Below, piece by piece: positions 1-7,427 of a stretch of 21,300 bases of DNA. The translations under genes were made by a program, and so were the position numbers. A model generated the notes under the pieces. It made no database searches, had not been told where the DNA came from, and was given only the letters and a program-made list of their open reading frames with translations. Each line of letters opens with the position of its first letter. Positions within the stretch are counted from its first letter, which is position 1. Origin of the DNA: JBOGIF01 sp050742415 (GTDB lineage Bacteria; Actinomycetota; Acidimicrobiia; Acidimicrobiales; AC-14); the NCBI GenBank assembly GCA_050742415.1, contig JBOGIF010000158.1, positions 1 to 21,300 of the forward strand, given 5' to 3'.

Positions 1-28
1 CACCCTACCGGGGCACCGACCCCGATAA

Positions 29-1306
29 TCACGGCCCCAGCAGTGCCGCCGGCACGACGCCGATCCCGTCGGGTCGGCGGTATGCGTCGGCGCCGGTGGT
101 GACGACGATCGCGTCGAGCAGACCGTCGCCAAGCTGCTCCCGCAGCCACTTGAGATGACGTACGTCCTCGTCTCGCACGGTGCGGGCCAGCTTCACCTCC
201 ACGGCGAGAACCCGGTGATCGCCCCGTTCCACGATGAGGTCGATCTCATGCTCACCTCTGTGGGTCCTCAGGTGCCCGACCCGCGCCTCGGCCGCCTGCG
301 CGTACACGCGGACGTCCAGGGTCACCAGCGACTCGAAGAGCTGCCCGAGCAACGTCCCGTCACGGGGGGTCAAGGGCCCTGCGGAGCCATCCTCCAGGAG
401 TGCCCCGGCATCAGTGCCGAGCAGGCGAGCAGCCAGGGCCGGGTCGGCCAGGTGGTGACGGGGCGCGGAGCCGAGGCGACGAAGGTGGCTCGACGTCGGC
501 AGCCACGCCGGAACCGGGTCGAGGATCCAGAGCCGTTCGAGTGCCTCGCGGTAGGCCTGAGCGGTCGCCTTCGCCGGCTTGTCACGCTCGCCCGGCGTCG
601 CCGCGTCGCGGATGGCGTCGAAGGCGGCGGTCGTCGCCGTCGCCGCGCCATAGGCGGTCATCCACCGCCGGAGCGCACCGGCCGTTCGGCTGGGCTGGCC
701 GATCTCCGCGAAGTCTCTGTCGATGATCCGCTCGAGGTAGCCGTCGAGCTGGGCACGGAGCGCGCGCTCCGGCAACCCTCGAAGCCCGGGGAGACCCGAT
801 CTGCAGATCTCCCCGGCGTAGACCTCGAGGTCCACCGCCGTCGAACCCTCCAGTGGAGGGTGCCTTCCATCGAGGAGCTCGGCGATGCCGATGCACGGCT
901 GGCCGACGCCGCGCTCCGCCAGTGTCAGCGGACGCATCCGGAGGCGAACGATTCGGCCCGCGCCCGAGTGGGTGCCGCCGGCGGCGGGCGCGGCGGAGCC
1001 GGTCAGGAGGAACCGGCCCGGCGACGAGTCGTCGTCTACGGAACGGCGGACGAGGTCCCAGCTCGCGGGGACGCGCTGCCACTCGTCGAGGAGAACCGGC
1101 GGCTCGCCCTCGACGATCCTGCGAGGGTCGGCCTCGAACAGCTCCACGGCACCGGGCGCGTCAAGAGCATGGACGGTTCGCGCTCGGCGGCGGGCAGTGA
1201 ACGTCTTGCCCACTCCCTTCGCACCCTCCACCGCGATCGCCGGCAACGCGGGAAGAAGCTCGTCGAGCTCGGTATCCACGACCCGAGCCAGGTACCGGTC
1301 AGCCAT
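29..1306 (-). CDS. DUF4143-family ATP-binding protein (AAA_14 plus C-terminal nuclease-like domain)
   Basis: A 425-residue protein of the AAA_14/DUF4143 ATPase family, which is widespread in bacteria and archaea without a settled role. The Walker A motif GAKGVGKT lies at residues 28-35 and Walker B PVLLDEW at 70-76. The C-terminal third holds a PD-(D/E)xK-like signature, with D356 in EIDLIVE and E370/K372 in VEVKLA, typical of the DUF4143 C-terminal domain. The ATG at 1306 is chosen because the conserved N-terminal RYLxRxVDxEL begins immediately after it. There is no Shine-Dalgarno sequence; instead TAAGGT sits 6 nt before the ATG, which fits a leaderless mRNA. Upstream lies a 23-bp tandem repeat. 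No partner gene is on the same strand. Family assignment is firm; the function is unknown, and a link to mobile elements or toxin-antitoxin-like behaviour is speculation. Confidence 0.88.
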   Translation of the reverse strand: MADRYLARVVDTELDELLPALPAIAVEGAKGVGKTFTARRRARTVHALDAPGAVELFEADPRRIVEGEPPVLLDEWQRVPASWDLVRRSVDDDSSPGRFLLTGSAAPAAGGTHSGAGRIVRLRMRPLTLAERGVGQPCIGIAELLDGRHPPLEGSTAVDLEVYAGEICRSGLPGLRGLPERALRAQLDGYLERIIDRDFAEIGQPSRTAGALRRWMTAYGAATATTAAFDAIRDAATPGERDKPAKATAQAYREALERLWILDPVPAWLPTSSHLRRLGSAPRHHLADPALAARLLGTDAGALLEDGSAGPLTPRDGTLLGQLFESLVTLDVRVYAQAAEARVGHLRTHRGEHEIDLIVERGDHRVLAVEVKLARTVRDEDVRHLKWLREQLGDGLLDAIVVTTGADAYRRPDGIGVVPAALLGP

Positions 1307-1312
1307 GTCGGT

Positions 1313-1318
1313 ACCTTA
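1313..1318 (-). promoter_or_regulatory. Putative leaderless -10 box of the DUF4143 ATPase gene
   Basis: On the minus strand TAAGGT (TANNNT type) ends 6 nt before the ATG at 1306, the spacing expected if transcription starts at the start codon. It lies in what looks like a degenerate edge copy of the neighbouring 23-bp repeat. I see no convincing -35 element. Confidence 0.4.
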
Positions 1319-1323
1319 CTGTC

Positions 1324-1400
1324 TCGACGGCATCTACTAGTCGATTTCGACGGCATTTACTAGACCGATTCGACGGCAGTTACTGGACCATTTCGACGCC
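1324..1400. repeat. 23-bp tandem repeat, three full units plus a partial one
   Basis: Units start at 1324, 1347 and 1370 and each is exactly 23 bp; a fourth begins at 1393 and breaks off after TCGACGCC. Every unit opens with TCGACGGCA, followed by a (T/G)TACT(A/G) block and a GACC-like end. A degenerate half unit (TTACTGTC) precedes 1324. Read in the direction of the DUF4143 gene, the core is TAGTAAATGCCGTCGA. The array fills the space between the divergent DUF4143 gene and sufE. It is probably a cooperative protein-binding array, perhaps for autoregulation. Confidence 0.85.
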
Positions 1401-1423
1401 TGCTGGCCGTGGGACCATGTGGG

Positions 1424-1879
1424 ATGGCAGAGTCCACTCTCGCCCTGCAGCGGATCGTCGACCTGTTCGCCGGGGCACCGAAGGAGCTGCGGCTCCAGGC
1501 CCTCTTGGAGTACTCGCGCAAGGTTCCCCCGCTGCCGCCCGAGCTGGCCGGCCACCGCGAGCTCATGGAGCAGGTCCCCGAGTGCCAGACCCCGTTCTTC
1601 CTCAAGAGCGTGGTCGGCGACGACGGCCGGGTGGCGCTCCACTTCGACGTTCCCGACGAGGCGCCCACCACCCGGGGCTTCGCCGGGATCCTCTACTCCG
1701 GCCTGAACGGAGCGAGCGCCGAGGAGGTGTTGGAGGTGCCGAACGACTTCTACGCCCACATGGGCCTGGCCGAGGTCATCTCCTCGCTTCGGCTGCGGGG
1801 CATGTCGGCCATCCTCGGCCGGCTGAAGCGCCAGGTGCGGGCCCAGGCCGGCGTCGATCCTGGGAGCGATCACTCCTAG
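1424..1879 (+). CDS. sufE: SufE-like Fe-S cluster assembly sulfur acceptor
   Basis: A 151-residue SufE-family protein. SufE accepts persulfide sulfur from the cysteine desulfurase SufS on a conserved cysteine and passes it to the SufBCD scaffold in the cytoplasm. The active cysteine is C54 in the motif VPECQTP, matching the V-x-x-C-Q pattern of the family. The rest shows the expected FAGILYSGLNG and LRGMSAIL helices near the C terminus. The ATG at 1424 is preferred over a GTG at 1409, because MAESTLALQRIVDLF matches the usual N terminus. The gene is followed after 9 nt by merR. No other suf gene is in the window, so it is unlinked to its partners here. Confidence 0.88.
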   Translation: MAESTLALQRIVDLFAGAPKELRLQALLEYSRKVPPLPPELAGHRELMEQVPECQTPFFLKSVVGDDGRVALHFDVPDEAPTTRGFAGILYSGLNGASAEEVLEVPNDFYAHMGLAEVISSLRLRGMSAILGRLKRQVRAQAGVDPGSDHS

Positions 1880-1882
1880 AAT
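1877..1882 (+). promoter_or_regulatory. Putative leaderless -10 box of merR
   Basis: TAGAAT (five of six matches to TATAAT) overlaps the sufE stop codon and ends 6 nt before the merR ATG at 1889. That spacing fits transcription starting at the ATG. No clear -35 box is visible, and read-through from sufE is equally possible. Confidence 0.4.
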
Positions 1883-1888
1883 CCGGTC

Positions 1889-2650
1889 ATGCGGATGAGG
1901 GTCGAGGAGCTGGCCGCCCAGGCCGACGTCTCGATCGACACCGTTCGCTACTACCAGAAGCAGCGCCTCCTTCCCGGGCCCGACCACGACGGCCGGCTGG
2001 CCTGGTACAGCGAGGAGCACCTGGAGCGCATCGCCCGGGTGAAGGACCTCCAGCGCCGTGGTTTCACCCTGGCCGTGATCCGACGCTTCCTCTCAGGCGA
2101 GCTCGACCCCGCCGACGAGGAGTTGGCCCACGCCGTCTCCGTGGCGTCCGGCGGGCCGGACGACGACACCCCTGACGAGATCCTCGGGATAGCAGGTCTA
2201 GCCGAGCGGGTGGGTCTGCCGGTCGAGCTGCTGCAGCCTCTCGTCGACGACGGCCTGCTCGTGCCCCGCCTCGTCGACGGCGAGTACCGCTTCTCGGCGG
2301 CCGACGTTGCGACTCTCGCCGCCGGCCTGAAGCTGGTCGAGGCCGGCCTTCCTCTGCCCGAGCTGTTGGCCCTCGCCCGCCACCACCACGCCATGACCCG
2401 TGAGGTGGCGGTGCAGGCGGTCGAGCTGTTCGACGAGCACGTGCGCAAGCCTCTGCGTAGCTCGGATCTTCCCGAGAGCGAGAAGGCGGCCCGCCTGGTC
2501 GAGGCCTTCGGCACGCTCATGCCCGCCGTCACCACGGTGGTGGCCAACCACTTCCGCCAGATCCTGCTGCAGGTGGCGCAGGAGCACCTCGAGTCCGTCG
2601 GGGAGCCGCCGGAGGTCGCGGAGGCGGGCGGCGGTGAGTCGTGGGAGTGA
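1889..2650 (+). CDS. MerR-family transcriptional regulator with two HTH modules
   Basis: A 253-residue regulator. Residues about 4-72 form a MerR-type winged helix (VEELAAQADVSIDTVRYYQ, with YSEEHLERI and RRGFTLAVIRRFL after it). A second, weaker MerR-like module follows at about 103-168 (LAERVGLPVELLQPLVDDG, then YRFSAADV and EAGLPLPELLALA). This tandem arrangement occurs in longer actinobacterial MerR proteins. The protein contains no cysteine, so a thiol-metal or Fe-S sensor of the classical MerR/SoxR type is ruled out; the ligand is unknown. Its end overlaps the start of menG, so the two are very likely cotranscribed and the regulator may respond to quinone or redox state, which is inference. 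A second ATG at 1895 is an alternative start. Confidence 0.87.
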   Translation: MRMRVEELAAQADVSIDTVRYYQKQRLLPGPDHDGRLAWYSEEHLERIARVKDLQRRGFTLAVIRRFLSGELDPADEELAHAVSVASGGPDDDTPDEILGIAGLAERVGLPVELLQPLVDDGLLVPRLVDGEYRFSAADVATLAAGLKLVEAGLPLPELLALARHHHAMTREVAVQAVELFDEHVRKPLRSSDLPESEKAARLVEAFGTLMPAVTTVVANHFRQILLQVAQEHLESVGEPPEVAEAGGGESWE

Positions 2651-3384
2651 GACGAGACCGGCCAGCCGGCGGACAGCCTCTCCCTCGGGGCGACGAGAAG
2701 GTCCAGGCCGTCGACGCCATGTTCGACGCCATCGCACCGCGCTACGACCTGCTGAACCGGCTCCTCACCTTCGGGATGGACGTCGGTTGGCGGCGCCGGA
2801 CCGTGAAATTCCTCGGACTGCCTCGCGGGTCGCGGGTGCTGGACCTGGCCTGCGGGACGGGTGACCTGTGCCGGGAGCTGGCGGCGGCCGGCCACGTGCC
2901 GATCGGCGTCGACCGCTCGGCGGGGATGCTGGCCGCCGCCCGGGCGGGCGCTCCCCTGCTGAGGGGCGACTGTTTGAGGCTGCCGGTGGCCACCGGCTCG
3001 GTCGACGGCCTGGTGTGCGGCTTCGCGCTACGCAACTTCGTGGCGCTCGAACCCTTCCTGGCCGAATGCGCCCGGGTGCTGCGCCCGGGCGGCCGGGTGG
3101 CACTGCTGGAGGTGTCTGTGCCGGCCAACCCGGTCCTGCGCTTCGGCCACGGGCTCTACTTCGGGACGGTCGTGCCACTGGTCGGGGGCCTGCTGTCGGA
3201 CCGGGATGCCTACCGGTACCTCCCTAAGTCGGTTGCCTACCTGCCGCCGGGGCCGAGGCTGGTGGCAATGCTCGAAGAGGCCGGCTTCGACGAGGCCAGT
3301 CGCCAGGCCCTTTCCACGGGCATCGCGCAGCTTCTGACGGGCACACGCTCGGACTCTCCGCCCCCGTCCCCTCCGAACCGGTGA
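2641..3384 (+). CDS. menG: Demethylmenaquinone methyltransferase (UbiE/MenG)
   Basis: A 247-residue SAM-dependent class I methyltransferase that C-methylates demethylmenaquinone, the last step of menaquinone synthesis. Family hallmarks are FDAIAPRYDLLNRLLTFGMD (28-47), the SAM-binding motif LDLACGTGD (67-75), the block CGFALRNF (126-133) and the UbiE signature YRYLPKSVAYLP (191-202). The GTG at 2641 overlaps merR by 10 nt; the GTG at 2647 would give a GTGA overlap with the merR stop and is equally likely. Both keep the conserved KVQAVDAMF segment. The C-terminal tail SDSPPPSPPNR is low complexity. Its stop overlaps menF by 4 nt, so translation is probably coupled. Confidence 0.93.
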   Translation: MGVRRDRPAGGQPLPRGDEKVQAVDAMFDAIAPRYDLLNRLLTFGMDVGWRRRTVKFLGLPRGSRVLDLACGTGDLCRELAAAGHVPIGVDRSAGMLAAARAGAPLLRGDCLRLPVATGSVDGLVCGFALRNFVALEPFLAECARVLRPGGRVALLEVSVPANPVLRFGHGLYFGTVVPLVGGLLSDRDAYRYLPKSVAYLPPGPRLVAMLEEAGFDEASRQALSTGIAQLLTGTRSDSPPPSPPNR

Positions 3385-4676
3385 CAGTCGGAGGCGTCAG
3401 GGGGGGGCCTGAGCGTCACCAGTTCGGATGGGGTCGGGCGTTGGCCTCGCGGACGCGGGCTCTCACCGAGGTCGAGGGACTGGCCATGGGCGAGGACGTG
3501 CTGGCCGGGATGAGCACGGACGGCTTCGCCTGGCTCCACGACGGTGGCGGGATCGTCGGCTCGGGGGTGGCGGCGAGGGTGGCGGTGACCCTCGACGATG
3601 CCCCGGCCGCGGCTGCCGAGCTGCTCGGGTCGATCGCCGTCGAGAACCCGCTGGGCCTCGCCGGCACCGGGCCGCTAGCCGCGGCCGCCTTCCCGTTCGA
3701 CCGCCGGTGCGTGGGCGAGCTGGTCGTGCCCGCGTGGGTCGTGGGCCGCGACCGGCAAGGCCGGGCGTGGGTGACCGAGACCTCGGCCGGGGACGGCGCT
3801 ACACCCGGTCGGGGCGCGCCGGCTGACGACGATCCCGGCGGCCGCCAAGTCGAGCCCACCCGGTTCGTCGTCGACGGCCGGGGCGACCGTTCGCGCTGGA
3901 CCGCGGCCGTGGCTGCCGCCCTGGAGCGAATCGACAAGGGAACCCTGGCCAAGGTGGTGCTGGCCCGGGCCGTCACGGTGGAGGCCGACTCGCCCTTCCA
4001 CATCGGCACCGTGGTCGACCGGCTCCGCCACGCCCACCCGTCGTGCTTCACCTATGCGGTGGGCGGCTTTGTGGGAGCCAGCCCCGAGCTGCTCGCCCGG
4101 CGGCGGGACGAGCTGGTCGTGTCCCGGCCGATGGCGGGCACGGTGGAACGGGGCGACACCGTCGCCGAGGACACTCGCCTGCTGGCCCAGATGACCTCGT
4201 CGGCGAAGGAGACGGCCGAGCACCGCGTGGTGGTCGACGCCGTTCGAGCCGCTCTTGCACCGGTGTGCGAGGAGGTATCGGCCAGCGCCCGCCCCGAGGT
4301 GGCTCGCTTGGCCACCGTCGCCCATCTGGCCACGACGGTGGCAGGGCGGCTGAGGAGCCCGGCCCTGTCCGCCCTGGCCGTCGCCTCGCTCCTGCACCCC
4401 ACGCCGGCCGTGGCCGGGTCACCTTTGCCCGACGCTCTCGACGCCATCGCCGAGCTGGAGGACTTCGACCGCGGCCGCTACTCGGGGCCGGTGGGATGGG
4501 TCGACGTCCGTGGCGACGGCGACTGGGCGGTGGCCGTGCGGTGCGCCACCATCGAGGGGGCTCGGGCGACGTTGGCCGCCGGCGCCGGCATCGTGGCCGG
4601 CTCGCAGCCCGAGGACGAGTGGGCCGAGACCCAGTCCAAGCTCGACCCGATGCTGCGCGCCCTGGTCAGGCCGTGA
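3381..4676 (+). CDS. menF: Isochorismate synthase
   Basis: A 431-residue chorismate-binding enzyme that converts chorismate to isochorismate, the entry to menaquinone synthesis. The chorismate-binding fold fills residues about 165-425. LAKVVLAR (189-196) carries K191, the lysine conserved as general base in isochorismate synthases; GASPELL (232-238) and GAGIVAGSQPEDEW (401-414) are the family's acid and metal-binding segments. The GTG at 3381 forms a GTGA overlap with the menG stop. A distant salicylate synthase or EntC is less likely, given menG next door and menD nearby. Short dyad CCGTG/CACGG at 4671-4684 overlaps its stop; it lacks a T-tract and is not called a terminator. Confidence 0.92.
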   Translation: MTVGGVRGGPERHQFGWGRALASRTRALTEVEGLAMGEDVLAGMSTDGFAWLHDGGGIVGSGVAARVAVTLDDAPAAAAELLGSIAVENPLGLAGTGPLAAAAFPFDRRCVGELVVPAWVVGRDRQGRAWVTETSAGDGATPGRGAPADDDPGGRQVEPTRFVVDGRGDRSRWTAAVAAALERIDKGTLAKVVLARAVTVEADSPFHIGTVVDRLRHAHPSCFTYAVGGFVGASPELLARRRDELVVSRPMAGTVERGDTVAEDTRLLAQMTSSAKETAEHRVVVDAVRAALAPVCEEVSASARPEVARLATVAHLATTVAGRLRSPALSALAVASLLHPTPAVAGSPLPDALDAIAELEDFDRGRYSGPVGWVDVRGDGDWAVAVRCATIEGARATLAAGAGIVAGSQPEDEWAETQSKLDPMLRALVRP

Positions 4677-4700
4677 CGCCACGGTGGCCTGCAGAAGGCG

Positions 4701-4850
4701 TTACTTCGCCTCGGTCGCCGGCGCCACCGATGTCTTCTGGCACAGGCAGCAGTCGGTGGGCAGGTTGCAGCCATCGCAGGCGATCCGGCCCTCCTCGAAG
4801 TGCACCCCCCGTTCGCACATCACGCAGCGCGCGTTGTCCATGAAACCCAC
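4701..4850 (-). CDS. Small cysteine-rich (zinc-ribbon-like) protein, 49 aa
   Basis: A short open frame from GTG at 4850 to TAA at 4701 encodes 49 residues with seven cysteines: CVMC at 9-12, CDGC at 25-28 and CCLC at 34-37, plus H17. Two CxxC knuckles 12 residues apart resemble a zinc ribbon; the CCxC could add a second site. An AGGAGG Shine-Dalgarno 7 nt before the GTG supports that start; an ATG at 4841 (46 aa) is the alternative. The dense, regularly spaced cysteines and strong ribosome-binding site argue it is real despite its size. It ends 24 bp from the convergent menF stop and lies downstream of the DUF2238 gene. I do not recognise the family; metal binding is inferred. Confidence 0.72.
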   Translation of the reverse strand: MGFMDNARCVMCERGVHFEEGRIACDGCNLPTDCCLCQKTSVAPATEAK

Positions 4851-4855
4851 GGCTC

Positions 4856-4861
4856 AGCCTC
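4856..4861 (-). promoter_or_regulatory. Shine-Dalgarno AGGAGG of the 49-aa cysteine-rich protein
   Basis: On the minus strand a perfect AGGAGG stands about 7 nt before GTG 4850 and 16 nt before ATG 4841. The spacing decides in favour of the GTG start. It is one of the strongest ribosome-binding sites in a window where most genes lack one. Confidence 0.65.
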
Positions 4862-5035
4862 CTCAGGTCGCTCGTTACCCTTTCTTCGTGGTGTTCGGTT
4901 CTACCTCGTGGTCCCGACGTCGGTGAACCCGATCGTCGATGCCGAGATCGAGATCGAGGCCTATTGCGCCTCCCATTCCACCACCGAACCACCCGCTGTC
5001 GCGAAGTGGCGTCGACGACCCTCGGGTGGTGTGCG

Positions 5036-5710
5036 TCATGCTGGCGCTGCGGGACGGCGTGACACTGGTTCGCCGGGCCCGTCCGAACGAGGCTTCCGGA
5101 CACTGACCAGGTAGCCGCCGGCCAGGGAACCGAGGAGGTTGGCCACCAGGTCGCGACCGGTGTTCTCGTAGCCGCCGATCGACGTCTCCGCCAGCAGGTG
5201 ACTGGCGGCAAACTCCACCACCTCGTTGAAGGCCCCTACGCCCATGCCGAGCAGCGCCACCACGACGACGGTTCCGAGCCGGTGGCCGGATTCCGCCGGC
5301 AGCCACGACCTCGTCGCCTCCCAGCAGGCCACCCCAGCGGTGCCGAAACCCACGGCATGGACAAGGTTGTCGAAGTGGAGCCACCGGGCGATCACCGCGT
5401 TGTAGAGGATCCGATCCCCATCGAGCTGGATCAGCCCACCGGCGAGATGGCCCAATCCCCAGAGGGCCAGCCCCACGAGCACGGTCCGGCTGAAACGCAC
5501 CCGCTCGTCGGCCACCGCCACGGCGAGAGCCAGCCCGACGACGATCACCGCGTACGGGACAGTCAGACGAGCGCCGGTGGCCAGACCGAAGCCGACCAGC
5601 ACGACCACGTAGGCGGCGACGCTGCCGGCGATCAGCGGGTGGTGCCGGAGCGCGTTCAAGCGGTGCCGGGCCGCGATAAGGGCACCACTGCGTCCGCCAC
5701 TGCCTGCCAC
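5036..5710 (-). CDS. DUF2238-type integral membrane protein
   Basis: A polytopic membrane protein of up to 224 residues with about five or six hydrophobic segments (for example IAGSVAAYVVVLVGFGLA and TVVVVALLGMGVGAFNEVVEF). The motif YENTGRDLVANLLGSLAGG near the C terminus is typical of the DUF2238 (YjdF-like) family, whose function is unknown. The GTG at 5710 would overlap menD by 55 nt. A TTG at 5659 gives a TTGA overlap with the menD stop, like other junctions in this window, and yields 207 residues starting NALRHHPLIAGS; I think it at least as likely. Either way it is downstream of menD in one unit, so a role linked to quinone or membrane redox biology is possible but unproven. Confidence 0.82.
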   Translation of the reverse strand: MAGSGGRSGALIAARHRLNALRHHPLIAGSVAAYVVVLVGFGLATGARLTVPYAVIVVGLALAVAVADERVRFSRTVLVGLALWGLGHLAGGLIQLDGDRILYNAVIARWLHFDNLVHAVGFGTAGVACWEATRSWLPAESGHRLGTVVVVALLGMGVGAFNEVVEFAASHLLAETSIGGYENTGRDLVANLLGSLAGGYLVSVRKPRSDGPGEPVSRRPAAPA

Positions 5711-7413
5711 ACCTGGCGGTGGCGACTGACGTTGTCGGCCCGATCGGTCGTCACGACGACGACCCGCACGCCGCCCGCCTTCACCGCATCCACGACCGCC
5801 GGCACGAGGCCGGCCGCGGTGTCGACCCGTTCGGCCGGGATGCCGTGGACGGCGGCCAGTGCGGCGAGGTCGATGCCGTGCGGAGTGGCGAAGACCTGCT
5901 CGAACGTGTCGTTCGGCAGCCCGGCCTGCGGGAGGAACGAGAACAGCCCGCCGCCGTCGTTGTCGACGACCACGAAGACGGCGTCCAGGCCCCGGTCCCG
6001 GGACCGGAGGAGACCACCGGCGTCATGGAGAAAGGTGAGGTCGCCGCACAACGCCGCCACCGGGCTGCTGCCTCCGGCCGCCGCTCCCAACACGGTCGAC
6101 ACGAACCCGTCGATGCCATTGGCACCACGGTTGGAGAGGAACCGCAGCCCGGTACGGGGTCGGACGAAGGACTCCACGTCGCGCACGGGCATGCTCGACC
6201 CGACGACGAGGGTGGCGCCGCCGGGCAGGCAGGACACGACGTCGCGCGCCACGCGGCCCTCGAAGGGCGCGTCCCACGAGTCCAGAAGGGTGTCGAGCGC
6301 GTTCCGGGCCGCTGCCTCGAACACCAACCACGTCTCGAGCCAGGACCCGACGGGCAGTGGGGCCGGTGGTGATAGCCGCTCACTCGCCGCCACAAGCAGT
6401 GCATCGGGGTCGGCGGCGACGCGGACCGACACCGTCCGCATCGGGTCCAGCCAGGCCCCGTCGGGGTCGACGAGCAACTGGGGCACCGAGTCGTCGGCCC
6501 ACGCCACGGCCGCCTTGTTCGTGAGCGGGGCGCCTACGCGTACCACCACGTCGGGCCTCAGGGCGGCGGCCACTGCCGGGTCCCGTAGCAGGGCGTCGTA
6601 GGTGGAGACGCAACCATCGCCGGCCCGCACCCCCGAAAGCGGGTCGGCCAGGACCGGCCATCCGGCGGCGGCGGAGAACCGCTGGACCGCGGCCGGCACC
6701 ACGTTCGCCCCCCAGCCCACCATGAGCACACCTCGACGCCCAGTGCCCACCGCGTCCACCAGCGCGTCGACGTCGTCGGTATGAGGAGGAGAGAGCCGGG
6801 CGGCCGACACCGTCCAAGGTTGGCCGCCGGGTCGCCGGGTCGGCTCCGCCACGTCAGCACTAGCGCCGCCAGGCTCGGCGACGGGGACCAGCGGGTCCCG
6901 GAAGGCAAGGTTGAGATGCACCGGCCCGGCTGGCGGACCGACGGCCTCGGCGAAGGCTCGCGACGCCAGCGAGCGCCACCAGGATGTGGTGTCCGCGTCG
7001 GGGGTGCCAACCTCCACGAACCACCGCGGTGTCGAGCCGAACAGGCCGACCTGGTCGATGGTCTGGCCGGCACCGGTATCGCGCAGCTCGGGCGGTCGGT
7101 CGGCGGTGCACACCAGCAGGGGCGTCCGGCTGTGCCGGGCCTCGACGACCGCCGGGAACAGCTCGGCGGCGGCGGTGCCGGAGGTGCACAACACCACGAC
7201 CGGACGGCGGGACGCCTTGGCTGCCCCGAGGGCAAAGAACGCCGCCGAGCGCTCGTCCAGGAAGACGTGCAGCCGAAGCCGCGAGTCCCCGGCGAGGGCC
7301 AGCGCCAGGGGCGTAGACCGCGAGCCAGGGGCGAGCACGGCCTCGGTCACGCCCGCCCTGGCCCATTCGTCCACCAACGTGCGGGCAAAGGCCGGATTCG
7401 CGTCGCGGCTCAT
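5656..7413 (-). CDS. menD: 2-succinyl-5-enolpyruvyl-6-hydroxy-3-cyclohexene-1-carboxylate synthase (MenD)
   Basis: A 585-residue thiamine-diphosphate enzyme that joins isochorismate and 2-oxoglutarate to make SEPHCHC. E54 in LDERSAAFFALGAAK is the conserved glutamate that activates ThDP. SNRGANGIDG (427-436), GDLTFLHD (457-464) and NDGGGLFSFLPQ (485-496) form the cofactor and metal-binding region characteristic of MenD. Length is normal. The start ATG at 7413 is 14 bp from the divergent menH ATG, so its promoter must lie inside menH coding sequence or in those few bases. The DUF2238 gene follows in overlap. Identification is secure. Confidence 0.96.
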   Translation of the reverse strand: MSRDANPAFARTLVDEWARAGVTEAVLAPGSRSTPLALALAGDSRLRLHVFLDERSAAFFALGAAKASRRPVVVLCTSGTAAAELFPAVVEARHSRTPLLVCTADRPPELRDTGAGQTIDQVGLFGSTPRWFVEVGTPDADTTSWWRSLASRAFAEAVGPPAGPVHLNLAFRDPLVPVAEPGGASADVAEPTRRPGGQPWTVSAARLSPPHTDDVDALVDAVGTGRRGVLMVGWGANVVPAAVQRFSAAAGWPVLADPLSGVRAGDGCVSTYDALLRDPAVAAALRPDVVVRVGAPLTNKAAVAWADDSVPQLLVDPDGAWLDPMRTVSVRVAADPDALLVAASERLSPPAPLPVGSWLETWLVFEAAARNALDTLLDSWDAPFEGRVARDVVSCLPGGATLVVGSSMPVRDVESFVRPRTGLRFLSNRGANGIDGFVSTVLGAAAGGSSPVAALCGDLTFLHDAGGLLRSRDRGLDAVFVVVDNDGGGLFSFLPQAGLPNDTFEQVFATPHGIDLAALAAVHGIPAERVDTAAGLVPAVVDAVKAGGVRVVVVTTDRADNVSRHRQVWQAVADAVVPLSRPGTA

Positions 7414-7427
7414 GCCATCATCGCAAG

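Noticed and set aside
9..24. Hairpin CGGGG/CCCCG just after the DUF4143 stop
   Set aside because: Only a 5-bp stem, no T-tract and at the window edge; too weak to call a terminator.
155..1363. 402-aa plus-strand open frame
   Set aside because: It is the antisense of the DUF4143 ATPase; composition is Arg/Gly/Pro-rich without motifs, whereas the minus frame has Walker motifs.
4875..5384. 169-aa minus-strand frame overlapping the DUF2238 gene
   Set aside because: Shadow of the DUF2238 coding sequence; the other frame has clear membrane helices and the YENTGRD motif.
5198..6601. 467-aa plus-strand open frame
   Set aside because: Antisense of the DUF2238 gene and menD; Ser/Thr/Arg-rich with no recognisable fold.
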